A model generated the notes under the pieces. It saw only the letters and a program-made list of their open reading frames with translations, ran no database searches and had not been told where the DNA came from. DNA of 64,000 bases from Aselliscus stoliczkanus. Taxonomy: Eukaryota; Chordata; Mammalia; Chiroptera; Hipposideridae. The stretch covers positions 181,279,678 to 181,343,677 of the forward strand of contig CM066728.1 in assembly GCA_033961575.1 (NCBI GenBank), given 5' to 3'. A program made the translations under genes and the position numbers. Shown here piece after piece: positions 21,120 to 31,749 of this stretch (positions are counted from its first letter, which is position 1; each line of letters opens with the position of its first letter).

Positions 21120-21610
21120 AAAAAAAAAACCCAGAAACTCATAGATACAGAAAACACTTTAATGGTTGCCAGATGGGATGGAGATTGAGGGTATGGGTAA
21201 ACAGGGGAAGGGATTAAGAAGTATGAATTGGTTGTTAAAAAGTAGTTATGGGAATATAGGGAGTAGCATAAGGAATATAGTCAACAATATTGTAATAACT
21301 ATGGTGTCAGATGGGTACTAGATTTGTTGGGGTGATAGATAGGAAGAGGCTGGGGGACAGGGTGAAAAAGGTGAAGGGATTAAGAACTACATGTTGCTAG
21401 TTATAAAATAGTCATGGGGATGTAAAGTAAAGCATAGGGAAATATAGTCAATATATGGTAATAACTATGTATAGTGCCAGGTGGGTACTAGACTAATGAA
21501 GGGGATCACTTCATAAATTATATAAATGTCTAACCACTAGGTTGTACACCTGAAATTGATATAAAATAATATTGAACTTCAACTGTAATTGAAAAATTTT
21601 AAAAGGGGAG
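21120..21610 (+). repeat. HAL1 3'UTR with duplicated modules
   Basis: Two related blocks, 21230-21330 and 21395-21510, share 'gtta..aa.tagt.atggg', 'agcataggaatatagtcaa', 'ggtaataactatg' and 'ggtgggtactagac'. A third related block is at 21640-21770. The end 'cctgaaattgatataaaata' and 'cttcaactgtaattgaaaaa' is a recurrent L1-type 3' terminus here, seen antisense at 25848-25905. Confidence 0.7.
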
Positions 21611-21629
21611 AAGATAAAGGGAAATGAGA

Positions 21630-21850
21630 GGACCAAATTTCCAGGCATAAAACAAACAAGTCATGGGGATGCAATATACAGCAAAGGGAATACAGTCAAT
21701 AACATTGTGATAGTGTGGTACAGTTTGAAATTGTTGCTGGACTTACGGTGATCACTCCTTTAGTTATATAAATGTTGATTACCTATGGTGTACCCCCATA
21801 AAACTAATATAATATTTTATATTAGCTATATTTTTAATAAAAATGTTTAC
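21630..21850 (+). mobile_element. L1/HAL1 3'UTR block
   Basis: 'aacaagtcatggggatgcaa', 'gcaaagggaatacagtcaat', 'ggacttacggtgatcactcc' and 'cccccataaaactaatataa' form a third version of the 3'UTR module. It is either a separate truncated insertion or the extended 3' end of the HAL1. Confidence 0.65.
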
Positions 21851-21939
21851 AAATATATTACATTGTATTCAACAAGTAATAGAGAATTAAGGCATATTTG
21901 AGCAAGCAAGTGATGATCTCAGATCTATGTTTTAGGAAA

Positions 21940-22080
21940 ATTAGCCAATGACCTGCAATCAGGGGTATGAATTCAATTCCAAACTCTTCTAGCTATGTGT
22001 CCTTGAATAAATTATATAACCTCTCTGTGTTTTGATCCCTCATCTAGAAATAAAGCTGGGTTTCAATTACTTTTCTTAAG
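21940..22080 (+). mobile_element. MIR SINE
   Basis: 'attccaaactcttctagctatgtg', 'ccttgaataaattatataac' and 'ctctctgtgttttgatccct' follow the MIR CORE in the forward sense. Confidence 0.7.
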
Positions 22081-22277
22081 CAAAGGGATGATTTACTGTC
22101 AATAAGAGATGATACGGAATGCTGTGTCAATAAGTGTTGGTAACTTATTGTCTGCTTATTAATGTATTTTTTTATCTTGATGGACCCAAACTGTGGAGGC
22201 AATCCCTTTATTCTCCCAACCTGAGAGCTCAGGGAATATACTGCATGGTTCTGTTCTAAAATGGAATGGTCCTAATT

Positions 22278-22279
<2 letters not shown>

Positions 22280-22334
<55 letters not shown>

Positions 22335-22343
22335 TGCGTGTGT
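22280..22343 (+). repeat. (GT)n microsatellite with GC variants
   Basis: About 64 bases of alternating GT with a 'gcgcgc' interruption near 22319-22324. Alternating purine-pyrimidine tracts of this kind can adopt Z-DNA. Confidence 0.95.
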
Positions 22344-22424
22344 TAGTGGAGCCAGAGCAAGGTGGCAAAGGTGAGATAGGTCTCGACTGGTTTTCAGCAA
22401 TAATAGCTCCCAAATATTACAGAT

Positions 22425-22510
22425 TTACTAAGTTCTGGACACAATGCTAAATGCTTTAAACATATTTTCTCATTTAATCAACACAATAATCTTATAAGAA
22501 AAGGTTATTT
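22425..22510 (-). mobile_element. MIR fragment, antisense
   Basis: 'acaatgctaaatgctttaaa' and 'tctcatttaatcaacacaat' match the reverse complement of the MIR 3' half. Confidence 0.6.
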
Positions 22511-22984
22511 CTTACAAGAAAAGAAAGATTCCTGTGGGAATATGGGGACCACTTGTCCAGGCATCTGCTATAAAGATGTTAGTAGAGCAAAGATTTCTTA
22601 CTATGTAGCAATGGTATTTGCCCCTTATGTAGTGATTGGAAGATCTGATTACAATTAACTGAAGAGTCAGCAGATGCTGAACATACTTGCATTTAACTGA
22701 TGTGGGCAGAGTTCAATCCCAAATTGATACCCTCCTCATTTTAAAACGATGAGGTTTTTTGGATTCTCACCTGGGAAAAGGAGTAAAGATGACTCATTTA
22801 TTAATTTGCTGAATGACAGATATTAAAACTGTGTATTGGTCACTGATGCTGGAGGAGATATAGCCTTCCATGTTATTTTTTATCTCAGAAATGTACCATG
22901 AACAACAACAAAAAATCCCACAATATTTTTTTATGATACAATTTAATAAGCCCTATTTGTCATTTCACCAGAAGCAGCCAGGTC
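22511..22984. other. Unassigned stretch
   Basis: No recognised repeat or exon in about 470 bases. Confidence 0.5.
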
Positions 22985-23130
22985 TATGCAAACCCTTCAA
23001 TCTCTCAGACCTTCAGTTTTCTCATCTGTAAAATAGAATTAATACTTAGCTTGCAGTGTGATTATAAGCATAAGAAATGCTGTGTGCAAGATACCTAATG
23101 CACTGCCTGTTGCCCAGCAAGTGCTCAATA
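22985..23130 (+). mobile_element. MIR SINE
   Basis: 'cagaccttcagttttctcatctgtaaaata', 'ttgcagtgtgattataagca' and 'gtgctcaata' are the MIR CORE and 3' end in forward orientation. Confidence 0.75.
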
Positions 23131-23459
23131 CGGGTGTCCATCCAATCACTTCTGTCTTACTTTCTATATTAGCATACTGCTATGATTTTGCACAAGTAGG
23201 GCACCTGTCTTTTCACTATAATATCTTTCCAATTATTTGGTGCCTTTATCATAATAGGTAGGATAACTCATAAAACTCTGATGGAAAAAGCCCAATATAC
23301 TACCTTCGAGCTAAAATATTGGGACTTACAAGGCTTCTGTGATGTGATCCCTGTCTAACATTTTGTTTAGTCCTCTCACCAGTTCCTTATCTGCAACCTT
23401 ATAAGGCAGCTAAACTTAGCTACTTGTATCTTTGCTACACATGATGTTCCTTCATGATA
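23131..23459. other. Unassigned stretch
   Basis: No recognised feature in about 330 bases. Confidence 0.5.
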
Positions 23460-23795
23460 CTGAAATGGCTTTTTCTTCTTTCTCTGCCTGGTTAATTCCC
23501 ACGCAGGCATTATATCCTCCAAAAAGTCCTCTCATCTCCACCCCTACCCCACTCTCTGGCTCAGTTTGGTACCTCTTCTCTGCCTGTGTTTCCACAGCAT
23601 TCTATGCTTACCTTTGCTATCATGTACACTGAATTATCATAGATGGTCTTCTAAATTGTTTCTCCCACTAGATAGGAAGTCCTTAATGTTGGGGGTCTGT
23701 GTACGTAATCTAAATATTGCCCAAGTCTGATATAGCCCCTGGCTCATTGTTGCTGCTCCACGAATGTTTATAACTTGTTGAATGAGCATGAGGTG
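23460..23795 (+). mobile_element. L2 LINE 3' end
   Basis: 'tgtttccacagcattctatgcttacc', 'tctcccactagataggaagt', 'aatgttgggggtctgtgtac', 'agcccctggctcattgttgc' and 'ataacttgttgaatgagcat' follow the L2 3' end through its terminal TGAATG repeats. Confidence 0.75.
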
Positions 23796-23799
23796 GATT

Positions 23800-25015
23800 G
23801 TTTCCTCTCCAGGGAATAATGTGGCACCAACAGTAAGTACCTTAGATTGTAAGGATAAGGAAGTCATACCATACCAGTAAAGACTTTTGGTTCTAATGGT
23901 GACTGTATGATATAAATTTGGAAAAAATAAAAGTCTCTCACAATGGTAAATCTTTAATTATCTTTAATAGTTGATAACAAATGATAATCATTAAGGAATT
24001 TATCTAACATCTTCTCAAAATCATATATTCAGCTTGTACCTACTCTTTAACAATTAGTCAAACATTTATATCAGCTATATAATCATATTTATATGGAGAA
24101 ACCAAATCATCTTTATTAAAGTTTTAAGAGGTTACCTCCTGGCTATAATATATGGGTTTTATTAATAAGTCAATTAGTTCATAACTACCCTATTTCTTTT
24201 CTTTCTTATTTGTTAAACTTTAACCATAGCTCCTTTGCTAAAATCATTCTAGCTTAAGAGATTTTAACTTTTTATCTTGTTTATGTGTTTGTTTCTTTAA
24301 AATCTGAGAGGAGATTTTCCATATTTTGTTTATAATCATATTCTATAATGAAACCGACACAAAGTCTTCACCAGCTAATAGGCCAAGAAAGGAAGACATC
24401 TTGATTTACATTTATATGAACTTGAATGGTTATAAAATGCAAGCTGAAAAAATTCAAAGGTGTAAACATAATGTGAATGTATAGTTAGGAAAATCCATTT
24501 GGTGATCTCAGGCCTATAAATAACTCAGAATGATTTTCTCTTGGTTAAAAGCCAGTTTGCTAAATTCTATGACTATTTTTGGGGAAGTATGTATTTTAAA
24601 GACCATGTAAAAAAATCTATTGCTTTTCTTTTCTCTCTACTGAGGTCCTTTCTCTTTTATAGAGCCTGCCCTGTTTCATCAATAGAGATTTTTTATAGAA
24701 AAGCTTTTCTAAAAGAAGGAGAATTTGTCTCCATGTTCATCAAAGAACACGCTTTTGTTTTGATGACATCATGGTATATCACGGCAAAAGTAAAAATTTT
24801 CTATAGTTTTAATCTACCTTTTACCATCCCTGTGATGTAACTGCATGTTGTTGAATCTACTTACCTTGCTAACTGCTGGGCCCCCTTAATTGGCCAGAGC
24901 AAGCTGAAGTTGAGACCATTTAGATGTAGATGGTGTTGGAATCACCAAGAATAAACTGCAATGCTTTCAGCATGACTGTACTCTTTTCCATACCGACTTT
25001 AGACATTAATGTAGG
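23800..25015. other. Unassigned AT-rich stretch
   Basis: About 1.2 kb without recognised repeat or exon. A 99-codon open frame at 24541-24840 on the plus strand resembles no domain I know and lies in ordinary AT-rich sequence. Confidence 0.5.
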
Positions 25016-25019
25016 GGTC

Positions 25020-25125
25020 TGATGGTAGGAAAGCATGCTAGATTAAGAATCAAAAAACACATGTTTCAGGCACTTCCTAGTTGTTCTTACCTTGGGTAAG
25101 TCGGTAGGGCTTCTAGCGATTGTAG
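25020..25125 (+). mobile_element. MIR fragment
   Basis: 'aagcatgctagattaagaatc', 'cttcctagttgttcttacct' and 'tgggtaagtcggtagggct' fit the MIR head/CORE, diverged. Confidence 0.55.
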
Positions 25126-25234
25126 CACCAGTATACAGTAGAGGCCCTCTTTGTCTAAGAGATTTTGAAAGATTTTAGTGGTCCTGGTAGTTGACTTCCC
25201 AGCAGCATTCCATCTCCTGATGATTAATCTGAGA

Positions 25235-25438
25235 CAGTGGTTTTCAAATTTGGCTGTACATTAGAGTCACCTGGGAAACTTTTTAAACTTTAGGTGCCCT
25301 GGCCACAACCCAGACCACTTAAATCTCAAACTCTGGGGATTCGATCCAGATATTAAAAAAAAATTTTTTTTATCAGATATTCAAAATTGTAAAGTTTTCC
25401 CAGTGATTCCAGTGTGTGGCCAAGGCTAAGAACTATTG
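25235..25438 (+). mobile_element. MER5A DNA transposon (hAT-Charlie)
   Basis: It runs from 'cagtggttttcaaatttggc' to 'ggctaagaactattg', whose reverse complement resembles its start, so both terminal inverted repeats are present. The interior has 'cattagagtcacctgggaaa' and 'aaactctggggattcgat'. A nonautonomous, long-extinct element of about 204 bp. Confidence 0.85.
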
Positions 25439-25439
25439 A

Positions 25440-25847
25440 TCTTGGGAATGCCATGACCTTTACTTGTAACCAGTTTATGAATGAGCATGTGATCCAACCC
25501 TGGCCCACAAAAGGCTGCAGGAAAGCTTTGGGGAAAGATTTCTTTCCCCCAAAAGAAACACAAGAGACAAAGGGAACTGTTAAATGTCTGAGGTTGAAAA
25601 TACCTCACAGAGACAGACAGAGCTGCCAAATCAGACAAAAGTGGAACCAAAACAAGGAGCATGGCCAACCTCTAAGCTTCCAGTTATCTGAGATTATGAA
25701 TTTCCTCAACTAAATAAAATTCACAGCTTTTTTTTTATTAGCATCAAAATATCCTAAGTTATGTTTCTCCAAATAAGAAATATTGATTTTACTCTTGGCT
25801 GCTGTAACTCTTATTTTGTTCTTTTTCATTTTGCTTTTCTTTCTTTT
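25440..25847. other. Unassigned stretch
   Basis: A short open frame at 25414-25713 runs across the MER5A end into this region and is not gene-like. Nothing else recognised. Confidence 0.5.
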
Positions 25848-25905
25848 TAAAATTTCTCAATTACAGTTGACATGCAATATTATTTTATATTAGTTTCAGT
25901 AACTC
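25848..25905 (-). mobile_element. L1-type 3' terminus, antisense
   Basis: 'aatttctcaattacagttga' and 'tattattttatattagtttc' are the reverse complement of the L1/HAL1 3' end seen near 21560-21600. About 58 bp, a severely 5'-truncated copy. Confidence 0.6.
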
Positions 25906-25907
25906 CA

Positions 25908-26098
25908 GGTCAGTCATTCTCAAACCTGACTACATGTTAAGATGAATATAGCTTTTTTTTAAAAATGCAAAATCTTGTACCCCACCCCAGACCTACTGAA
26001 TCAGAATCTTTTGGACAGAGCCTAAGATTCTGTATTTTTACAAAGCTCACCAGAAGATTTCAACACAGCCAGTCTGTACACTGGTGTTTGGGAATAAC
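25908..26098 (+). mobile_element. MER5A-type DNA transposon, second copy
   Basis: 'cagtcattctcaaacctgac', 'ccccaccccagacctactga', 'atcagaatcttttggacaga' and 'tctgtatttttacaaagctc' follow MER5A, ending near 'gtgtttgggaataact'. Confidence 0.75.
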
Positions 26099-26099
26099 T

Positions 26100-27574
26100 A
26101 CTTCTTTTCAATAAAGAGAAAGAAAAGGTAGAAAATGGTTATTATATAAGGCAAATAAAAATGGAAAGAATTTTAAACATTATCTAGTATGACTTTATCA
26201 TCTCACACAAAAATTGAGGCCTAGAGAAGTGAAATTATTTGCTCAAAGAAAAACATTAGTTCCTTACTCCAAGTAGAAATGTTATATTTATATTTGCATT
26301 TGTCTTTCTACAACTGAATGTTTCTTTCATTTTGAATCAGAATGTGGATTTATAGATTGTGGATACTGTTCTTTAAATGGACCAGCTTAGAAACTATCTG
26401 AATTACATACTATGATACATGAATATATTGTTCAGGTACCATGTAGCTTATACCAGAGACTTATTTCATGTACTTCTTATGTTCAGAAATATTATGAGTT
26501 AATTGCACTTGAATTTCCTTGCCCTTTTCTCTGCTGAGGTAGAATGTGGTTAAAAACCAGAGGTCTAGGGGGAAAATTGCCAATAGTTCAAACAATATCT
26601 CCTGTCAGGCTTGTTTGATCTCCTTGTATTTATTACCCTTTAGATTTGCTTTTGGATATTTTCCCCCTGCATTAGGATTCTTTAGCTTTCTACTGAGGCC
26701 ATTTTAGATAATTGACACCATATGAAAATTGGTATTTAGGTTGGGGGTTCTTATTCGACATACCAAATTCTGTAGAAGGTCCTTTACATTGTACCACCAG
26801 TGAGGAAAATTTGCCTATACTTAGCCCAATAATAATATTATTATACTGTAATAATGAATACAGTATCTCATTCTGAGGGGAGCTGGAAATAGAACGTCTT
26901 CATCAATTAGGCTCACATCTATAGATAAATTGTAAGTGGCTACTATACTGAAGTCAGCATGTTGTTTCTGAGGAGCAGTTTTATATAATTTATATAAAAA
27001 GTATATATACATACTTTCTCCACATTCACTATAAAATTTGATGTTATAAGGTTAAAAATATTGATCTTCAGACAGCCTTGCTATTATGGATTCCTTACCA
27101 GCTCTGAACCTGAAGGGAGAGTATGTTCTATACTCTTCACACTCAGGTGACCTTTAAGTACGATGCATAGTGGTTTGGGGCCATGTACATAGAGGATTCA
27201 TGCTCCTTTATGTCTGATGGATAAAATAATATATTAATTTTAAAATATTAGTACTATTAGTTTCTTTTTTCCTGTTTCTAAGTATTGTCTTTCTCTTACC
27301 CCCAACACCAGATCTAATCTCAAGGGCATTTGAGAAAAAAACACTCAATACATGGGCCACAAAATGTAGAGAAAACAGACAGAAGCCAGAAAAGGAAACC
27401 CATTCTGTTCCATTCCTTTAGGCACCTTGGAACCTTTATGTAAGAAGAAGTGATAAGGTAAAGTATGCATGTATGGAAAATACTCCATTGTGTAAAAATT
27501 TAAGGTATTTGTCATATTTCTTAAAATATTATATTAGTGTAGTAATTTCCTTGCATTAAAAACAATGTGACTTC
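26100..27574. other. Unassigned AT-rich stretch
   Basis: About 1.5 kb. There is a weak antisense MIR-like patch at 26175-26260 ('aaaattgaggcctagagaag'). No exon or clear repeat seen otherwise. Confidence 0.5.
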
Positions 27575-27681
27575 GGGCTGGCCGAGTGGCATAGTGGTTA
27601 AGCGCTGGCCCTGGTTCAGGTCCCACATACGAGGGCCAATGACACTGCCCTAAAAAATAATAATAAAATAAAATAAACAAC
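27575..27681 (+). mobile_element. Short tRNA-headed SINE with TSD
   Basis: 'gggctggccgagtggcatag', 'ccctggttcaggtcccacat', 'gacactgccctaaaaaata' and an A/T-rich tail. TSD aacaatgtgacttc at 27561-27574 and aacaatgtgacctc at 27682-27695 (13 of 14 match). The anticodon-arm part is shorter than in the copy at 20218, a small internal deletion. Confidence 0.88.
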
Positions 27682-27695
27682 AACAATGTGACCTC

Positions 27696-28292
27696 TGTGA
27701 TAGCAAGAGAGTTAAATCTAAATTAGTGTTTCCCAAAGTATGTTCTGCAGGACGATAATTATTCAGGATACTAGATAAAATTACATGAAAGAATTTAAGT
27801 GAGCAAATAGTTTGGAGAGACTGAGATAAATAGGGCCTCTCAGAGCCGTTAGTGCTCTACTGTCATGTGTGAAAATCCAAAAGTGAGGCTCTGATCTGTC
27901 AGCTTTTCCAAACATACTTGACTATGTGCTCATTTTTTTAGTGAAATATTTTACAGGAGTAAAGTTGATCTGTATTCAGCCATGGTATCTCAAGAACAAA
28001 TAAGGTCAATAATAAGGACAAATCAGCTCACAGGTCTGAGGTGAAGTAGAGTGGATTTCTGAAAGTAGGAGGGCAGAGCCAGAGGCTAAAGGCTGGGGTT
28101 GCCCAGTGTGACTACGTTTGCAGATGAGCAGCATCAGAATGGCCCATCCCACAGCCTTGACACACATGTACACCAGAAGCATGGGACCGCTGCTCTGAGG
28201 CCTCCTGAGATTTACTCGTGCCTTTCAGTTACAGAAAACATTACCAAACATTAAAAAATGCTTTTTAGAATTTGATTCAATTTTTATTAAAA
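27696..28292. other. Unassigned stretch
   Basis: About 600 bases. 'gtgtttcccaaagtatgttctgcaggac' near 27726 and 'catgggaccgctgctctgag' near 28180 hint at old DNA-transposon ends, too weak to call. Confidence 0.45.
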
Positions 28293-28305
28293 TGTCTACT
28301 TCTAT

Positions 28306-28308
<3 letters not shown>

Positions 28309-28344
<36 letters not shown>

Positions 28345-28467
28345 GCTGAGCCATCCTGCCACCTGTTGGCAGCTCAGCAGCAGCTCAGGCCGGGCATTGA
28401 ACTGCTGTTGCTCAGAGCTCACACTCTTGAGTGAGCTCTTAACCAACAGAGCCACTTGGCTGGCCCT
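28309..28467 (-). mobile_element. Truncated tRNA-type SINE with (AAAT)n tail, antisense
   Basis: A (TTTA)n tract leads into 'gctgagccatcctgccacct', 'gttggcagctcagcagcagc', 'cttaaccaacagagccactt' and 'ggctggccct', the reverse complement of a SINE head. Identical 16-bp TSDs tgtctacttctattta at 28293-28308 and 28468-28483. It corresponds to the copy at 14363, a single-unit form. Confidence 0.9.
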
Positions 28468-28495
28468 TGTCTACTTCTATTTAAATACAACACAA

Positions 28496-28536
28496 CACTA
28501 CACACACACAAACACACACACAAACACACGCACACA
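28496..28536 (+). repeat. Imperfect (CA)n microsatellite
   Basis: CA repeats interrupted by AA and CG ('cacacacaaacacacac'). Confidence 0.9.
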
Positions 28537-28739
28537 CTCCTCCCCAGTAGGAGTCATACTTCCAGTTGGTAGCCAATCATGGAGCTTATTTTGTTACTGT
28601 TGTTGATGTCATCAATTTGTGAGCCAACTTTCCTATGAAGAGCTGACTGTCAACCGTATTAAGTAGGGACTGGGTAAGATCAAAATGAGGCACTTCTTTC
28701 TCACTCTTCTTTTTTCCAGCATTCAAATGACAACCATCA

Positions 28740-28890
28740 TTTATTGAGCTTTGTGCTGCATAAAGCACCTCTGCATTACCTCTTCTATTTAAAACAACCT
28801 TCTGAAATAGCCATTATTATCTTCATTGTGCAAGTAAAGAAACTAAATCTTGGAGGGTTTAAGTAACTTGCCAAGGTAACTTGGTTGTCT
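28740..28890 (-). mobile_element. MIR SINE, antisense
   Basis: 'attgagctttgtgctgcata', 'tattatcttcattgtgcaag', 'aaagaaactaaatcttggag' and 'aagtaacttgccaaggtaac' follow the MIR reverse complement. Confidence 0.75.
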
Positions 28891-28899
28891 CCTAATAAG

Positions 28900-30108
28900 C
28901 CTGTACTTTAATAGAAGTTAAAAAGGGGCATATTGACAGCCTCAATAGGTTAATAAAAAGATAGAGTTATTCCTGATAGTGTGTTAACTTGTAAGTATCC
29001 AAGAAGTCAAACTGATAGCTACTTCTCTTTTTTCTCTCTCTAGGTTTGGTAAAAATCCTTCTAAATCCTTTTTTCTTTTCAATGGCCAATTACACCCAAC
29101 CCTTATCAAAATGATCAAATCCAATGTGTGTGTGTGTGTGTGTTAGGATGGATAAATGAGAAAATATCTAAATGATTTTGTAATCAAACACTTGCACTTA
29201 TAAGCTGGTAAGCCAACCATGGAAACAAACCCAAATATAAAATTAATGCAATAATGGTGTTTATGTTTTTATTACCCTGTAATTATATCATTCCTGTGAT
29301 TGTTTTTCTTTTCATGCTGGTCTATAAAATGTTGCTGCCTCAACCTGTTTTAAACATCTACATTTGTAGGATTAGGAGTAGTGATGTGATGTTTTGCCAG
29401 TTTCCATGAAAGAAGAGCCAGATGCACCAAATCTACCTTCTTGGATAAAGTTCTTCATTCATTTAACACCTGGCACTCTCAGCTATATTCTTTTTGGTGA
29501 AATTGTCCTAGTCTTTAGATAACAAAAGTCTTTGTCATGAGAAACACATTAGAAAATTGGTTATTGTACTGATTTTTATACTTTGCTGTTATAACTTACA
29601 TTAGTTATCCTCTTACTTTATAAATATTGATTTATTACAAAGTTAAGATTGATTATTTTTAGGGTTGTTTGTTCAAATAAAAATTTACATGTGATCTTTT
29701 TTCTTTATTCCAAAGGCAATTTTTGCTTGTCCTTATTCATTTTGTAGTATTCCAAATGCTGGCAAAATTTGCGTTAAAGTATAGGGACACAATTAAGTCT
29801 AGATTTACCAAGATACATCAATTAATGGGTGGTTACTTTTTTCTTTTTCACAAAGGGATTAATTATAGAATTCCTATAAATGGCAAGTTTTCAATACGAT
29901 CACATTTCTAGGAGTCTATTTCCTAGCAATTTTTCAGTAATCAATCCTTTACATGAAGTGAGGTATATCAAGTGAGGTATGTATGCTTGCATAAGTAAAA
30001 AGGCCCCTACTTAAAAATTTTGGATTTGTACCTGGAAACGAGAAATTGCTACTAGAAAATGTGTTAACCTGAGCTGCCCACTTCTATTATCAATCAAAAC
30101 ACTTTTTA
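28900..30108. other. Unassigned AT-rich stretch
   Basis: About 1.2 kb with a short (GT)9 at 29126-29144. No other recognised feature. Confidence 0.5.
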
Positions 30109-30268
30109 AGTAAATAAATATTTAACAGGATAGCTATATTTTTTGGCATGACCCCAAAATTATCCATTATTTTAAATTATCTATTAAACATATTTACAGT
30201 AAATAAATACTTAATGGTATATCTTTTTTTATTCTAGCATGAACCAAATATTACTCATTAATTTAACA
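30109..30268 (+). repeat. Diverged tandem duplication, ~89-bp period
   Basis: Block A starts at 30109 (agtaaataaatatttaa...ggcatgaccccaaaattat) and block B at 30198 (agtaaataaatacttaa...agcatgaaccaaatattac). They align over about 65 bases with several substitutions and small indels, so the duplication is old. Confidence 0.6.
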
Positions 30269-30341
30269 TAAGGAGATCCTTAATAAACCTGTAGGTTTTT
30301 ACTTAAGCTAATAAATGATTAGCCTTTGCCCCAGAATTATT

Positions 30342-30846
30342 ATTATTATTATTTTTAAAGATTTTATTGGGGAATTGGGGGAGAGGAACAGTGTTGGGGA
30401 ATTGGGGGAGGGGACCAGCCAATTTATTGTTCTTCAATCTTCGTCGTGGAGGGCGCCAGTCGCCATCTGGCTTCCCAGCAGCAGCTCCTGGCCTCTAAGC
30501 TCAAGGTGCCATGTTCAATCTTAGTTGCGGGTGGGCATAGCCACCATCCCATGTGAGAGTCGAACCAGCAGCCTTGTTGTTAAGAGCACACGCCCTATCC
30601 ATTGAGCCATCCGGGCGGCAGCTCAGCTCAAGGTACCAAGTACAATCTTTAGTTGCATGTCGGTGTAGCCCACCATTGAACAGGCAATCTTGTTGTTACA
30701 CCAGCTGAGCCATCCTGCCAGCTCAGTGACAGGACAGCTCAGCTTGGGTGCAGCATTGACTGGCCCATGTGGGAATTGAACCGGCGGCCCTGTTGCTCAG
30801 AGAACGCGTTCTAAGAAAACTCTTAACCAACTGAGCCACTCGGCCG
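30342..30846 (-). mobile_element. Trimeric tRNA-type SINE, antisense
   Basis: Reverse complement of the 9929-10411 architecture: 'aaagattttattggggaatt' (tail with AATAAA), 'cgtggagggcgccagtcgcc', 'ccattgagccatccgggcgg', 'caccagctgagccatcctgc' and 'aactgagccactcggccggc'. Flanking 'gccccagaattatt' at 30328-30342 and 30847-30860 is the target duplication; an (ATT)n stretch has grown at the junction. Confidence 0.9.
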
Positions 30847-30860
30847 GCCCCAGAATTATT

Positions 30861-31475
30861 TTTAAAATATAAAATATTAGGTTTGTTAATAGACATTTTT
30901 TGTTAAAGTTGGCCTCTGGGTTTATCTGTGCTACTTGGAAATATTCCAGACCATCCTGGCTTTGAACTTGCAATCCAATATTTCCCAGTCGAAACAGCAT
31001 TGTTTAAGAGCATCCTGTGTCTTTTCCTTGACCTACATCTCTCCAGCTTTCCTACTCTCCCCTCACTTCCTCCCCAACCTGCGGCACTGAGAGGCAATGA
31101 GGGAAGTTCCATGACTACTCATTTGATTTTATAATAAATGATGCTGGAAAAACAGGGGCCATGGACTAAATGTGGAGATGAATGCCACTCTAGATGTATA
31201 CTGCTTTTTTATAGTCTATAAATTTTAACATGCTCCCAGATGTTTCTTATGAATGCTGATGTTCAAGAGCCATTGCTCTAGATGGCCAGATTGATTTCAC
31301 TGACTGCACTGCATAAAAGTATACTGGAGACTTCTATGAAGATGGTAAAATGACAAGCTTCCTGAATCTCTTCTAAAGAAATTCCACTGAAATATATGTG
31401 AAACTATCAAACACTATAAACATCCTTAATAAGAGCAATAATTGACAAGAAATAAGTATGTACAAAGCTATGACT
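30861..31475. other. Unassigned stretch
   Basis: About 600 bases with no recognised repeat; short overlapping open frames on both strands are not gene-like. Confidence 0.5.
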
Positions 31476-31585
31476 TTCTTTTTTTTTTTTTTTGAGGGCA
31501 GTGTCACTGGTCCTCATATGTGGGACCCGAACCGGGCCGATGGCTTCCCAAGCCAGGGCTTAACCACCACGCCACCCGGGTGGCC
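31476..31585 (-). mobile_element. Short tRNA-headed SINE, antisense, with TSD
   Basis: Poly-T, then 'gagggcagtgtcactggtcc', 'tcatatgtgggacccgaacc', 'cttaaccaccacgccacccg' and 'ggtggccc' is the reverse complement of the 20218 copy. Flanking 'caaagctatgact' (31463-31475) and 'caaggctatgaca' (31586-31598) are near-identical target duplications. Confidence 0.88.
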
Positions 31586-31629
31586 CAAGGCTATGACATT
31601 TTTGCAAGCGTTTAACTGAAACACTCTCA

Positions 31630-31740
31630 GTTTTTTACCTCTAAAATGGGATTACAACTCCCTCTTATAAAGGGGGTGTGAGGATGAAATAACAAGGAAC
31701 ATAAAGTGCTAGCACAGTACCCAGTACTCAGGCAGTCCTT
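31630..31740 (+). mobile_element. MIR SINE fragment
   Basis: 'tttacctctaaaatgggatt', 'gggtgtgaggatgaaataac' and 'aaagtgctagcacagtaccc' are the MIR 3' half. Confidence 0.75.
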
Positions 31741-31749
31741 AAAATTGTC

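Larger units (their letters stand above)
17819..21610 (+). mobile_element. HAL1 (half-L1) retroposon, near full length
   Basis: It starts 'gacagagatccaagatgatg', an L1-type 5' edge. A 5'UTR-like leader of about 1.6 kb follows, then an ORF1 remnant, a short piece of ORF2 endonuclease ('SVNGLNVPIKRHRRAEWI' near 20545-20600, 'CLQETHF' near 20625), and from about 20800 the very end of ORF2 ('cccagtaatcccacttctgg', 'ttcattgcagcattgtttac', 'tggaatattgctcagccatg') with a 3'UTR. The missing reverse transcriptase is the defining trait of HAL1, so it is a family feature and not private damage. A SINE (20218-20328) and an AAT repeat interrupt ORF1. Confidence 0.75.
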
